Shown piece after piece: positions 36,219 to 48,659 of a DNA stretch of 64,000 nucleotides. This DNA is from Bolinopsis microptera (lineage: Eukaryota > Ctenophora > Tentaculata > Lobata > Bolinopsidae), in assembly GCF_026151205.1 (NCBI RefSeq), contig NC_087073.1:744001-808000 (forward strand), given 5' to 3'. The translations under genes were made by a program, and so were the position numbers. Under the pieces are notes generated by a model that worked only from the letters and a program-made list of their open reading frames with translations, made no database searches and had not been told where the DNA came from. Each line of letters starts with the position of its first letter. The first letter of the stretch is position 1.

Positions 36219-36269
36219 TTGATATTTCTCATACGCTCAAAGTGCACTGTATATTTTATTTTGCTTATT

Positions 36270-36545
36270 TTAGATCGCACTGCTTCAAATGCACCAATAA
36301 GCTGGCTTTATTTTTCTTTGTATAAATAAACAAATTTGAATAATAATAGTGATAAAAACAAAGAATCGTACGTAAGCGTGAGTGAGATCTTTTAAAAATT
36401 ATTATGTGCGATCGATCGCACTGCTTCAAATGCACCAATAAGCTGCCTTTTTTCCCCTTGTATAAATAAACAATTTTTAATAACAATTATGATACGAACA
36501 AAGAATCGTACGTGAGCGTGAGTGAGATCTTTAAAAAATTATTAT
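36270..36545 (+). repeat. 142-bp tandem duplication
   Basis: Two copies starting with GATCGCACTGCTTCAAATGC (36,271 and about 36,413), each including AAGAATCGTACGT and GCGTGAGTGAGATCTTT. The copies differ by scattered substitutions and small indels. Confidence 0.9.
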
Positions 36546-36789
36546 GTAAGGGGAGAGCCGGGGGCAAACATCAGTACTCATACGTTGGGTCTTATAAGTT
36601 TAAATAACATAACCATGAAAACTGTAACTTTGCAGATGGTATACCATACTGTTAATACTCATGATTCCGTCGCCAAAATTAGTAATTCAACATCGAATTG
36701 CCTAAACTAGTGTTTGTGAACATGTCAGAAACTCCATGGTAACATTTAATATTGCAATAGCAATTTAATCTGGAATATGATATAACACG

Positions 36790-37575
36790 ACATCTTTCCG
36801 ACGCGACAGCGACATCTGTCCGACTCAGGCCTCAGGGTACCAGAAAAAAAAACGACATCTGTCCGAAATTGTGATCTGATTTCATTACGACACATTTCCA
36901 ATTAGAAACATGATCTGAGCTGTTACTTGCTAATTTGTATACGTAACAATTGGACAATAGTTTAGATTTTATATTTAAATTAATTCAATAAAATACAATA
37001 TCAAAGAATCAAATCTAAAGCATAGCCAAATTTCCGATAGCTTTTAGGAAATCCATAGGGTTGCTGTAGTTGTGTAATCATCTACAATTATCTGAAGTTG
37101 TCGATCATAACGGATCCATTTGGGTGCACGTAGCTCAGGTAGTTCCCGCCCGCCCGTCTTTGGTTTTCTTCACGTCTGTAAGGGCTTGTTCTGGGAGCCT
37201 TGTTTGCGATAAACTGAAGATTGGTTCATTGGTTGCCATTGTGGATTGCGATAACTGATCTACATACCACTGTCCTATATGTACTCATGTAGGCTGTGAC
37301 CTGTGATGTGATCGACAGCTTGTTAGTGTACGGCTAGCACGATCCTGTCCTCAAATAGTCAATCACTTATCGATGGATCACATCTCAATGGATCACGTCA
37401 TCAGCATTAGAACAATGGGAGCAACGTCACAAGATTACCCGTGAGCTTGTGAAATACGAATGTGATCCGAAATTACAAATATATGATCTGAAATTCGGAC
37501 AGATATCGCCAAAAACGACTCCTCCGACAGCGACATCTGTCCGAAATCCCTAATTCGGCTGTCGGACAGATTTAG
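36790..37575. mobile_element. TIR element with GACATCTGTCCGACAG ends, copy 2 (inverted)
   Basis: Shares both ends and GTTAGTGTACGGCTAGCACG (37,322) with copy 1 at 20,749-21,775, in reverse orientation. The central part (about 36,990-37,215) is unrelated to copy 1. No transposase. Confidence 0.65.
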
Positions 37576-39736
37576 CCCAATCTATTAAGTACATATATAA
37601 TTACCATGGGATAAATTATAATTAGTATGAAAGTAAAGAGGAAGTGCCATCTCCATCTCCAACCTCAATCCAACAGTTTGTTATTAATTGATTTATTTAT
37701 ATCAAGAATTTAAAGAGTGACAACTACACATTGAACTAGGATTTTTGTTTAACTGAATTTTTGTTTAACTGAATTGATTTATTTATATCAAGAATATTCT
37801 TGATTACTAATTAGTTAGGACAAGGGGATCAGGTACTAAGTTTTGGACGTGACGTCGACTAAGTGTAATTTTGGAATTTCTCAAAAGACCCACCCACCCC
37901 CTTTGCGGTACTAATAACTGTTTTTTGGATAATAATAAAGACACCCACCCCTTTTGCGGTACTAACTGTTGAGAAATCACAGTACTAACAGTGTCTAGGT
38001 ATATAAGATAAGATACTCACCCAGAAATTGCTTAAATAAATAGTTCATTAAACATTGGGAAATGGGTAAATTATACCCACTATTTCGTAGGGATTCTGTT
38101 TTCAATGTAGTCGAATTAGATACAAAGTTACAAAAAAAGGAAAAAAACCCATTCCCAAATTTGAAATTTGAGGTAAAATGGGTTTTTTGAGGTTGGACAG
38201 TGGACACCCCCTTAGTACCATGTACTAATTTTTTTTTCTGGAAAATGAGCAGCATACCCACCACTAAGTACAAAAGTACTAACTGTGGTTTGGAAGAAAA
38301 TATGACTCACCACCCCAACGTCACGTTCAATACTAAGTGTATGATCCCCGCCCCCCTGTCTATTTCACAGGTATTTCTCAACAGTTCATTAAAATGATCC
38401 AGGGGTCTCACCACATCACATAGCTGCAGAGGAAACCAATTGTGGAGGAGAGAGTAGAACACATTGTTAGTGTAATAATGTATAGTAATGCCGATGCAAA
38501 ATGCACAATGCACAATACACAATACACAATGCACTAGTGCAGCCGATTTTATAGCGTCTATTGTGCTGTATCTTAGATGTATTATTGTGTTGAAAAGAAC
38601 AATGTATGGTGTGTACTCCTGATAGGAAATCTTTTATTCGCCGAGTTCATGCTCACTGTCAGACTCACAGTGTCTATTGGTGAATGAAAATACACACAGT
38701 AATTTGTTATTACTAGTCAATGTAAATCATTGTTCAATGCTCATGCTGGGAGCCCATTTCCTTACTATGCAAAACCTGTGAATTGGACATATTCTGGCGA
38801 TGTTACTAGTGCACTGTGCAACTGAATTGAAAGTTACCTACAGGACTCTATATGGTGTATATGGGGTATATGAGATAACAGATACGAGATATTATAAAAA
38901 TCAAAATTCAGGTCCTTGTTTTAAACCTATTTTTCAGATAACAACTAAGTTTGACCTCTGATAAGGAAACATGTTTTCTTTTCATTGGCCATAACTTTAA
39001 TGATTACCCAAGCTACTGTAACATGGAATTTTTCGTAATTACAGTTACATTATGAAGGTGAGACTAATTGATATGTGGTGTTTGAGCACGTTACTTAGTT
39101 TGCTCACAAATTAAGTATGATAAATTTCATATTATAATGAATATATTTAAAATGTAATATATGTACTCACACAACATAGCTATAGTTATTTCTTCACTGG
39201 GATACTTTGTCGTATCCAGAGGTGTTAGGTAATCTGAAAAATGAAATGTTTCACACATCCTGGTATACAATATTGTCATGTGCAGCATTAAAAATTAGAC
39301 AGTAGAGCAAATATAGAGTTTTAAAATATAGAGTTTTAAAATATAGAGTTTTAAAATTGATATGATTTTTTTAGAAGGTTCACAAAAAGGTACAATATAC
39401 TATTATCTTTAACTAGATGGCTCCTACCTTATGGTATTTACAGTTCAAAATCGTATTGGGGATTTAAAACATGATAAGAGAAACAAAGTTAAATTTTATT
39501 AAAAATATAACAGTACTTACATTGTGAGTATCCAAGAACAGATAATGTGAATAGTATTATAGTAAACACTGATGTTATCCGACATACACCAACTTTTGAC
39601 ATTGCTAGCACCTACTAGAAATACATGATTCAAATTATTGAATATGCAAAAGACAATGTGAAACAACTAATCCACCCTCTCCACTCCACCCTCGCACATC
39701 ATCATTTGTGATATGTGAGCAACATGATTTTTTTTT
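37576..39736. other. Intergenic stretch with one imperfect TIR element, no gene seen
   Basis: At 37,833-38,350 imperfect inverted ends (GGGGATCAGGTACTAAGT and the complement of GGGGATCATACACTTAGT, each followed by GACGT-type sequence) suggest a MITE. Its end resembles the GGTACTTAGTACCTGA units in the large arms. An 8-bp CACAATGC/CACAATAC microsatellite is at 38,494-38,533. No coding exon is supported in the rest. Confidence 0.4.
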
Positions 39737-40287
39737 TTTTTGAAACTTTTACAAAATAGCAAATATACAAATGTACAGCAAATCGAACAAACATATTTTT
39801 ACTTTAATACTTTCAACACTACTATATAACAAATAATTTGAGGAAACGATGTAACAGAGTCGATATATTTTAATGTTGCCATGGGGTGGCAAGTCCCCAT
39901 ACATCGCAGTCCGGTAGTTTCATTGCGTCCTAATATAAAATGGGCCGAAATGTATAAATGCTATAAAGCGTGGGTCAGTGAAACAAGTACAGAGGACAAC
40001 TTTCAAAACACGAGTTTTATGGCCGCCCAAAGTCTCAATAACATCACCTCCACCTAGTGATAAAATTATGAAATATGAAGTGTGAAACAATCAAGAAATA
40101 GAGTATGTAAATTATAAAATTGTCTCTCAAATACAGATAACGTCCGAAAACTATTAAGATACACAATACTCATTCAAATACTGATCAGTGTCCGAGGGAC
40201 ATGAATTGCTTCATGGTGGCTTCTTATCACGGCTACAGACTTTCCCGTACCGGATATAGTGAACGAGATGAGTCTGTTCATAATGTG
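39737..40287 (-). repeat. Inner inverted-repeat arm, right
   Basis: Reverse complement of 32,342-32,735 with about 150 bp of extra sequence. It carries the broken copy of the exon-like frame. Confidence 0.85.
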
Positions 40288-40780
40288 ACAGGCGTTAAGT
40301 TTCAACTGTCCATCTCGAAGGGTAAGTCATTCAGCTTCAAGTTTTCTCACAATTAACAAGGATAATCAAACCAAACGCAAGATTTGTATGCCCATTTATG
40401 ACATATGGTCTATGACCGTTGTATCATGTACATTATGTATTGTATCGGTATGAATTAAACTGCTTCTTCGAGATTGTAAGAATTTAACGTGACAACAGCT
40501 CAGGAAAGAGACTTGTAAATTGCATAATGTTTTGGCTATGTTCCCAATACGAAGTACAGTAAAACAATAAGACAAAGCATAACCTAATTCATAACATGGG
40601 TTGGAGGTCCAGAGGTCGCTTGAATGGGCTCGAAATCGGAAGATTCTGGTTAAAAATGGTGCTCGTCAAAATATTATTACAAGGCGATCACGTACTATCA
40701 ACAAATACACGGAAGTTGCAAGATTGGCATTTTAATGGTAGCGCTCGATTCGTACGATACAGGGTTTAGACAAAGCGAAT

Positions 40781-41727
40781 ATGCGCGGCGTAGAAACTTT
40801 CGCTTTTATTACTTCTAATGTCCAATTGTGGAATCCAGTTGCGGCTCATGGAAGTTGGGGGACTGTTTTGGAGCTGGAGAGCGTCCAGAGGCGGTTTACC
40901 CGTCTTATTGATGAGGTGGGTACTCTTCCATACAGCCGTAGACTGGATATCCTCAATTTGACAACGCTGGCAGAGCGGCGAATACGTGGGGACCTTATTG
41001 AAGCTTTTAAAGTAACTAGTGGTTTGAGTGAACATGGATCGGGTTTGTTCAGAATTAAATGAGCAGATCTGGTCTTAATCTTGTTTCAACCAATAGATGT
41101 AGTAAGAGTGTAACTAAAGTGAAGAATCTCCAGTCTTCTTTTCTTCCGGAGCGAGTCATTCCTTACTGGAACAAACTCCCTCCAGATGTCAAGAACTGCT
41201 CGACAGTTTTAAATTTTAAAGTTAGATTAGAAGGATTTAAGAAAGAAATGATTTCTAAAAACAATGTAAATGATTTTTATTTTTGGAATGTTTCAAATGA
41301 AGTTTTAAGGAAAATTGAAGGACCCAGTTATTTAAGCAATAAGGAGAGACATAATGAATATTTTTGGTTTCATCCTTTTGTGGCAAAGAAGCGTTTTGTA
41401 AATCTTTATTCCACTGGGAAGTTTTAATGAAATATTTATATATAATGTATTAGATTTTATTTTGCTCTAACCAGAGCCAGCTCTCGCTTGCAGTACTTAG
41501 TAGTGCGCGACCGCCGACTTGTGAAACAAGCGCGTCACGCAGTACGCGTAGACACATGGCTATGTGAAGATTTTATTAATTAATAAAATTGAATTTGATA
41601 AATTATTAATGTTGATGGAAAAATATATTTCTTTAAATTATTTTTCTTTTTAGTGCAATGATATTTTGTAGACACTTGTGATGATGTTATGTCATAATCT
41701 TTACTTACTTACTTACTTACTTACTAA
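40781..41727 (+). pseudogene. CR1-like LINE, 5'-truncated 3' end with one frameshift
   Basis: The first frame (40781-41062) reads LELESVQRRFTRLI, RRLDILNLTTLAERR and IRGDLIEAFK, which is the region after the reverse transcriptase in CR1/L2-type LINEs. It ends at TGA, and the product continues in another frame (41059-41427) with FLPERVIPYWNKLPPDVKNC, the typical C-terminus. Overlap by ATGA marks a frameshift. No RT catalytic part is present, so the copy is 5'-truncated and dead. The 3' untranslated part ends in (ACTT)n at 41,702-41,727, the kind of short tandem tail left by CR1-type insertion. It is a different family from the LINE at 6-2621. Confidence 0.85.
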
Positions 41728-42424
41728 TGAATTTGTTATACATGATGAATAATTTACATTTTTTATCAAATTTAATAATATTATATTAATGATGTGAAAT
41801 CAGTATTGTAATTTTTCTTCATACGAAGCAATTTCATAAGCGCGCGGCGTTTTACAAAAATGTCAGTGTTGAGCAAAATTTTTACGAACGAATCGAGCGC
41901 TCTTCTTCAAATTCTGATAACACAAACCGTGCGTTTGTCTGTTTGTTTATGAGTTTTAGTCATTTACCAATTTAATCTCACTTAGAATTTGAGCTAATAT
42001 TGTGTGACACAGTGTGCAGTCTATTAATTTACATGGTGATACGATACCAACTATCTTTCTTTCCAGACCTCCTTGTTTCATCAACTTGCGTTTGTCTTTC
42101 TTTCAGCAAAAAGAAACGTTTTCAGATTATTGTTTTCTTGATATTAATAAATTATTAATCAAATACTGACAGGTTGTTGGCTAAGGCTGGGGAGAACTTT
42201 TCCCGATTTCCTGTTGACTATAGGTTGTCATTTAAATCAGCTATTTAAGTTATGGATGTGTAGTGGGTCTAAACAATTGAAGCACTGGCTTTACTGAGAT
42301 ACTGTTGAGGCATTGTATGTGTTAGCAGCTTGATGAGAAAACATAGTTATTTGAATTATTCATTATATTCTTCAAATCAAACTTATTTAAAAGCATTCGG
42401 CCATAGCTTATAAGGGGTTGATTT
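41728..42424. other. AT-rich spacer, no gene seen
   Basis: No supported exon, repeat or RNA gene between the LINE tail and the hAT MITE. Confidence 0.5.
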
Positions 42425-42708
42425 CAGTGGTGTAACTTTGCCTGTTGGCGCCCCCCCTGCCGAAAATGCGCTCCCCTGTTGGCGCCCCTCCCCTTTTAGC
42501 ACCCCTCCCTAAAATTGAACAAATTAGGTGATTTTAGAGGATATGCTGGTAAAATCTCTAAAAAAGTGTGTTTCTAGAGCAAAATGCGCAGTTTTGCTAG
42601 ATCATAGTACCTCAGTTAAGTTTTTCAAAATTGACCCACATTCAAACGACGATTTTCCGCCCCCCCCCCCGCACAGTGGGGTCAGCGGGGCCTTTCGTTA
42701 CACCACTG
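42425..42708. mobile_element. hAT-type MITE, 284 bp, with perfect target duplication
   Basis: Terminal inverted repeats CAGTGGTGTAAC (42425-42436) and GTTACACCACTG (42697-42708) are perfect over 12 bp. The 8-bp target duplication GTTGATTT (42417-42424, 42709-42716) is exact. The interior is GC-rich with C10 and TTGGCGCCCC repeats. No coding capacity. Confidence 0.93.
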
Positions 42709-42819
42709 GTTGATTTAGTAGTCACTGCTGCAGCTTGTATTCGTCGGAATACAATTACTGAACATAATGTCAAAATAAACAACAACTTATTTGGGCTATA
42801 TGTCGTAGAAATTGAAATG

Positions 42820-42918
42820 GCGGAAGAAATTGGCGCCATATTTGTTATTCTAGTCGTACTAGACCTGTGCCATATTATTATTTTAGTGGCTAAATGGTTA
42901 AATCGCAATGGCGTTTAA
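42820..42918 (+). CDS. Possible 33-residue single-pass microprotein
   Basis: The ATG lies in a good context (GAAATGGCGG). The frame reads an acidic start (MAEEIGA), one long hydrophobic helix (IFVILVVLDL then IIILVAKW) and a basic end (LNRNGV), then TAA. The layout suits a membrane micropeptide. There is no independent support; chance is quite possible in 99 nt. Confidence 0.2.
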   Translation, partial: AEEIGAIFVILVVLDLCHIIILVAKWLNRNGV

Positions 42919-43040
42919 GACTGCATTTCTGTACATGTTGTAGCAAGAGATGTATAATTGAACCATAATTACAACTTTATATTATTGTATAATGTATAAA
43001 TATCATCATGTTCCCTGCACAGTTTGTTAGCAATATAAAG

Positions 43041-43308
43041 ATGTGGTACAAGAGCGGAAGTAACCTTATCAGCGTAGCCCTTTGTGTTACCACATGCATC
43101 CTAACTTTCAACTATTGGTCCATATCACAAGTAAGTTATTCACTGTTTTAAACTTTTATCCATTGCTTGTGATGATTCGATTTTATATTCTCAAATTGTG
43201 TGAAACTTTCTTAAACTTCTGAAACTAACTTAAAGTACTTTCTAAACAGAGCTTTTTCAGGATATGGTAATTTTAGACGCTCAAGTAAAAGTTTGTCGTC
43301 AGAAAGAG
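43041..43308 (+). CDS. First two exons of an unrecognised membrane or secreted protein
   Basis: Exon 1 (43041-43130) starts at ATG and encodes 30 residues: a short basic N-terminus (MWYKSGS) and a hydrophobic stretch (LISVALCVTTCILTF), ending at an ideal donor CAA|GTAAGTT. After 130 bp an acceptor CTTTTTCAG (ends 43260) opens exon 2 (43261-43308), which keeps phase 0 and encodes 16 residues (DMVILDAQVKVCRQKE) before GAG|GTTTGT. The hydrophobic segment could be a signal peptide or a type II signal anchor. The following exons are not clear; the frame after GATCAG at about 43,410 is only a guess. The family is not recognised. Two phase-matched exons with good splice signals make a real gene start fairly likely. 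Confidence 0.5.
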
Positions 43309-43594
43309 GTTTGTTTTCATACTAAACATGTTATCTTTCATAAAATAAGTACTCAAATTAAGATTACATTTGATCCTTAATGGACTCAGTAAGATAATTG
43401 TGGATCAGCAAAAACTTCATAGTCTGCAGGCTGTATCAGTGCTACTCATATCTTACTCATATCTTAGCGGCAGAATGGCAGATAACTTCTAAAAGCACTG
43501 CTTTCTTCTTTATCTTAATCAACTGTATTTTACCAATAGTAACTGTTGCAACCCCTTCCATAAGCAAGGCACCTTCCCCTTCCCAGTGTAGGAA

Positions 43595-43800
43595 ATTTAT
43601 CCTACTCCCTTACCACTCACTTACCCCTCCCTTACCCTCCCTTACTCATCCCTACCACTCACTTACCCCTCCCTTACCCCTCCATTACCCCATTACCCCT
43701 CCCTTACCCTATTACCCCTCCCTTACCCTATTACCCCTCCCTTACCCCTCCATTACCCCTCCCTTACCCCTCCCTTACCCCTCCCTTACCCCTCCCTCGG
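43595..43800 (+). repeat. CCCTTACCCCT minisatellite
   Basis: About 200 bp of 10-12-bp units (TTACCCCTCCC and variants), strongly pyrimidine-biased on the plus strand. A 139-codon frame across it (43398-43817) is a repeat artefact. Confidence 0.9.
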
Positions 43801-44029
43801 CCTCATCCTGTTTATGATTTTTTCATATTCGGTGTAGTGTCCTGTTTGTGGAGAGGGGTTTTCCAAACTCCAGGGGCTCGTGAAGTGTCTTACACAACCT
43901 CTCCGAGCCCAAGATCCGAAGTGCGTGGTGAAGAGCCACACCCTTCTCGAGGTGCCACTGTTAAGCTTAGTAGCCTGTTCTGGGTGATTCCAGTTAAAAC
44001 AGGTGAACAGTAACAGAAAAAACGCGGCC

Positions 44030-47000
44030 GGAGGGGGGGGGGTCAGGGTACTAAGTCAGTACGAGATGCTGCATACGGGGGGGGGGGGGTCAGGTACTAA
44101 GTCCGAGCTGCTGTAACTCTCGAGATTACCGGGGGGGGTGGATCAGGTACCAAGTACCGTGTACGAGCTGCAGCATACTCCAGATCAATGCAAGGTCTCA
44201 AACGACTGGTCGAATCGTTTGGTTAATATCTTGGGGGGGGTCCAACCCGATGTCCGATATGAGGTGATGAGGCAAATCGGAATCGGAAAAATGGAAAATT
44301 GAAGGGAAATTAACAGAATCGATCTCTAAAACTTCTGGAAGTGATATAATTCAACAAGAACACCTCCATATTGATATATTTTTATGAGAAATACGAACCA
44401 ATTGGACATTCCAATAGTATGTTTTTATGTGTTTTTCCACTGCAGGGGCGCTAGTATGCTCACTACTAGTTGACGTTGTCATTTACTCCAGACCCGAGTG
44501 CTTTGGCCTTTGTCGTGTGATCGATTGTTTCGCTACTATTATTTTATCCCTGTTACTTAATATTATTTATTAGTACAACACTAGGTCCGGGTTATCTTTT
44601 GTGGTTCCGGTCTTTAAAAACATACCATAATATCACTAGTACACATGCACCTTAAATGTATTGTCAAGTACAATTTGTTCGTAAACACATTGCATTGGCT
44701 GGGGGATCATGTTTTGTGTCCGTTCGGTACCCTATATTTTCAAAACGGACAAAATGTAGGGCGAACAAAAACGGACAATAAACAGACAAAACGGTATTTA
44801 CATGTCTCCTCCCTGGTTCTTCCTTCCTCCTTTCAACAGTCCTCTCTCCTCCTAGTCTTCCTCCTCCTACTGAGGTCCTTTCCTAGTTCTCTTCTGTCTC
44901 TTCCTGACTCCTGTCCTCGTCCTCGTCCTCTCCTCAGTCCTCCTCACCTTGCTCCTCAGTCCCCTCCTCCTCCTCGTCCTAATCAGTCCTCCTCCTTCTC
45001 TTTCTCCTCCTCCTCCTCATTTCTCCTACTCATCCTCCCTCTCCTTCTCCTCCCCAATCAGGTCGTCGTCCTCCTCCTGAGTCCTCCTCCTCATTTCCTC
45101 CTCCACCTCCTGAGTTCTTCTGAGTCATCCTCCTCATACCTCCTCTCAGTCATCTCCTCTTCCTCCTCAGTCCTCCCCAGTCCCTCCTTCCATCCTCATC
45201 CTCCTCCTTTCTCCTTCCTCATCAGTCCCTCATCTCTGTCCTCCTCAAATCGTCCTCGTCCTATCCTCATCCTTAGTCCTCCTTATCCTCCTCCTCAGTC
45301 CTCCCCCAATCCCTCCTCCTCATTCTCCTCTTCTCCTCCCTCAGCTCATCTCCTCCTCCTTTCTCGCTTTCTTCTTCTCCTAATCAGTCCTCCTCCTCCT
45401 CGTCCTTAGTCCTCGTCCTAGTCCTCCTCAGTCTTCCTCATCAGTCCTCCTCCTCAGTCCTCTCCTCCTTCTCCTCATCAGTTCCTACTCCTCTGTCCTC
45501 CTCCTCTTCCTCATCCTCTTCAGTCCTCTTCTATCACGCTCTCATCTTATTCATCCTCAAGTCCTCCTCTCTTCAGTCCCCAGTCCTTCCTCCTACTCGT
45601 CAGTTCCTCGTCCTCCTCTCGTCTCATCTCATCGTCATCCTCCTCAGTCCTTCTCCTCTCCTCAGTCCTCCTCCTCTTCCTCCTCAGTTCCTCCTTCTCC
45701 TTCTACTTCTTCTCCTCCTATACTAAGTCCTCCTCCTCTCCTCAGTCCTCCTCCTCCTTTTCCTCTTTTCCTCCTTTCCTCCTTCTCCTCCTTCTCCTCC
45801 TACTCCTAAGTCCTCCTCCTTCAGTCCTCCCCAGTCCAACCTCCTCATCAGTCTCGCCAGTCATCCTTCTCCTCCTTCTCTCCTCAGTCTCTCCTCATCA
45901 TCTCCTCAGTCTCCCTCAGTCCTCTCTCCTCAGTCCTACCCTAAGTCTCCTCTTCCTCAGTCTCCCCCAGTCTACTTCTCCTCTTCATATCTGTCCCTCC
46001 TCACTCAGTTCCTCGTCTCGTCTTCTCCTTCTTATACAGTCCTCCTCCTTTGTCTTCCTCTGTCCTCGCTCTCGTTCATCCTCCTCAGTCCTCCCCCAGT
46101 CCACCTCCTATCAGTCCTCCGCCAGTCCTCCTTCTCCTCCTTCTCATCCTCAGTCCTCCTCCTCATCATCCTCTCAGGCCTCCTCAGTCTCCTCTCCTCA
46201 GTCCTCCATAAGTCTCCTCTTCCTCAGTCCTCCCCCAGTCCTCCTTCTCCTTTCATCATCAGTCCTCCTCCTCCAGTCCTCGTCCTCGTCCTTCTCCTTC
46301 TTATAGTCCTCCTCCTAGTCTTCCTCCTCGTCCTCGCTCTCGTCCTCCTCCTCAGTTTCCTCCTCGTCTTAGTTTCCTACTCTCATCTCCAATGAGCTGC
46401 TCCTCTTCTCAGTCCTCTCCTCTCCTCTTCAGTCCTCCTCCTCTCAGTTCCTCCTCCTCCTTCAGTCCTCCTCGGGTCCTTCTCCTCCTCCTCAGTCCTC
46501 CCCAGTCCTCTCTTTCTTCTAGTCTTCCCTCCTTCTCCTCCTCCTCCTCCCTCAGTTCTTCCTCCTCACCCTCCTCCTCCTTCTCCTCTTCCTTCTCCTC
46601 CTAATCAGTCTCCTCCTCGTCGTCCTCCTCCTCGTACTTTGTCATCGTCCTCATCCTCATCGTCCCTTAGTCTCGTCCTTCATCTCCCAGTCCTTGTCCT
46701 TAGTCCTCGTCCTCATCCTCCTAGGTCCTCGTCCTGGTCCTCCTCTGTCCTCCTCAGTCTCCTTCTCCTCAGTCCTAGTCTCCTCCTCAGTCCTCTTCAT
46801 CCTCCTAGTCTCCCCAGTTCCTCCTTCTCCTCACTCGTCATCCTCAGTCCTCTCTCCTTCTTATCAGGTCCTAACCTCAGTCCTCGTCCTCGATATCGTC
46901 CTCGTCCGCAGTTCTCGTCGTCCTTAGCCTCGGTTTCTCTTATGTCCTCCTTCCTCCCGTTCATCAGTCCTCTCATGAAATGTGTTGCACGGTCAATTGT

Positions 47001-47935
47001 CTTTAACCTGCTCCTTTTCTGCAGATTGCCCTGTTACAATTGTGGAGACAATTTAAATCCAAAAGTTACTAGCGTTCTCTATTTGTTACGATTGTTTTTA
47101 CCAACCGTACCTCTTTCATTTGTGGACCGGGGGGGATGTTTTGTCAAACAAGAGTTGATACGACAGTGTGTTGTTTTCGGACGAAACGTTTCTTGTTTGG
47201 AAACATGAAACATTTTGGGGTTTGGGGACCACCACAATCGATTCTTGTCATATTAAGTACAGAACATGGCTACATATTTCGCCTAGAAACTCAGAGGAAA
47301 GATTAAATTTTCCCGATGTTTTCGATATGGGGTTGTTGAGGCCAAATCGGGCTCGGAATGATCGGAAAACGATCGGGTTGGACCCCCCACCCCAATCTTG
47401 ATAAACTGGTTAAAAATATCCACACGCAATCAGCTTGTCGGTCATTAGCATATTAAACTATGCTTAATTGCACATGATGTTTACAGATTTTAAAATTAGT
47501 TTCCAGTTTCGAATCGTTGGAGCATACCATCCGCGTAATCAAAAAAAAATTATTTGAGGTCCTAATATTTCGTGTGAGATGAAACATTTTTATCTCTTTA
47601 TACTGATTTTCAAGCCTTAGGATATTGAGTCAAGAAGTGCATCAAAAAGGTTAATTAATTGAGGAAATTTCTTTAAACATATGTTATTTTCACGTAAAAT
47701 AACGGGTGGACGTTTGCGTGACGTTTAAAAACTGTTCGTCCTTATTTGGATTTCTTTTCATTATAGTCTTCATTGATATCGGGTTGGCTAAGATATCACA
47801 GTTTGAACTTTTGGGACTAATATCCACCTATGAGTATAAGAGCTATTTAGTTCTAGTCGTGTTAAAGAAAAGTTTGTCAGAAAGACTAATTACCTCTATA
47901 TTTCAGATGTGTTACAGGGTTACTAGTAATCTTAT
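44030..47935 (-). repeat. Right arm of the 23-kb inverted-repeat block
   Basis: Reverse complement of 24,661-28,640, including the TIR element (about 44,235-47,390), its pyrimidine satellite (about 44,800-46,970) and the border repeat (47,889-47,930). Compared with the left arm it has many one-base indels in short homopolymers and small deletions. Low-complexity Ser/Pro/Leu-rich frames (for example 44645-45409 and 46639-47208) are artefacts of the pyrimidine satellite. Confidence 0.9.
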
Positions 47936-48122
47936 ACACATCTGCTACACAAATTAAAGCAAAATATATAACAACGAATATTTAAATAAAAGACGATCAT
48001 TCAATAATTTTGGATAACTTAAATCAAATACATTCGAGCACTGGTTAGTGATCGACTAAGTTAACAGTCATCGATATTCGATAGTCATCGAATTTAAAAA
48101 AGTAAAAGCAACTGCTGTCTTA

Positions 48123-48296
48123 GGGGTCGTTAACATATCACGTGATCAGCCGAGGGGGGAGGGGGTTTCCAAATTATTACGCTAGTGTAACTTTGATACA
48201 ATAGCTATATTTGTAAAACTGATTACGGAGTCGAGGGGGGGGGGGGGGGGGCTAAAAATTGACCAAAAAGTGATTACGTAATATGTGAACGACCCC
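48123..48296. mobile_element. Harbinger-like MITE, unit 1
   Basis: A 174-bp element with inverted ends GGGGTCGTTAACATATCACG and the complement of GGGGTCGTTCACATATTACG. It is flanked by TTA on both sides (48120-48122, 48297-48299), which fits PIF/Harbinger target choice. Copies stand at the same place in every unit, so it predates the amplification. Confidence 0.75.
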
Positions 48297-48659
48297 TTAT
48301 GAGTTATGGCACTATCAGTGTCTGATATTCATTCTTATGGCCGGAAAAATGGGTTGTATAATGTATACATACAATGTAATTGTATAATGTATAAATACAA
48401 TGTAGTTGTATAATGTATAAATACAATGTAGTTGGCAGGCTCACCGAATAGTCGTTTAGTGTGTTTGTGGCTTGCTGAGTCGGCCTTGTCAGAACTCTAC
48501 TGATCTCTAGTTTCAAGTCACCTCTGATGTTGTGGTATACTGATCTCTCTCTTCCTCCCTTTACTGATCACCTCTCATACTGAGCTCTCTCCACATTCTC
48601 GGTGTCTCATGATGATCAACTCTCTCAGTGTCTTCCTCCCTTTACTGATCACCTCTTAT

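Noticed and set aside
44645-47208. Ser/Pro/Leu-rich frames of 189-254 codons
   Set aside because: Translated pyrimidine satellite; the equivalent sequence in the other arm gives different frames because of indels.
24661-47935. Polinton/Maverick or other virus-like giant transposon
   Set aside because: Long inverted arms alone are not enough; no DNA polymerase B, integrase, capsid or packaging ATPase frame is visible.
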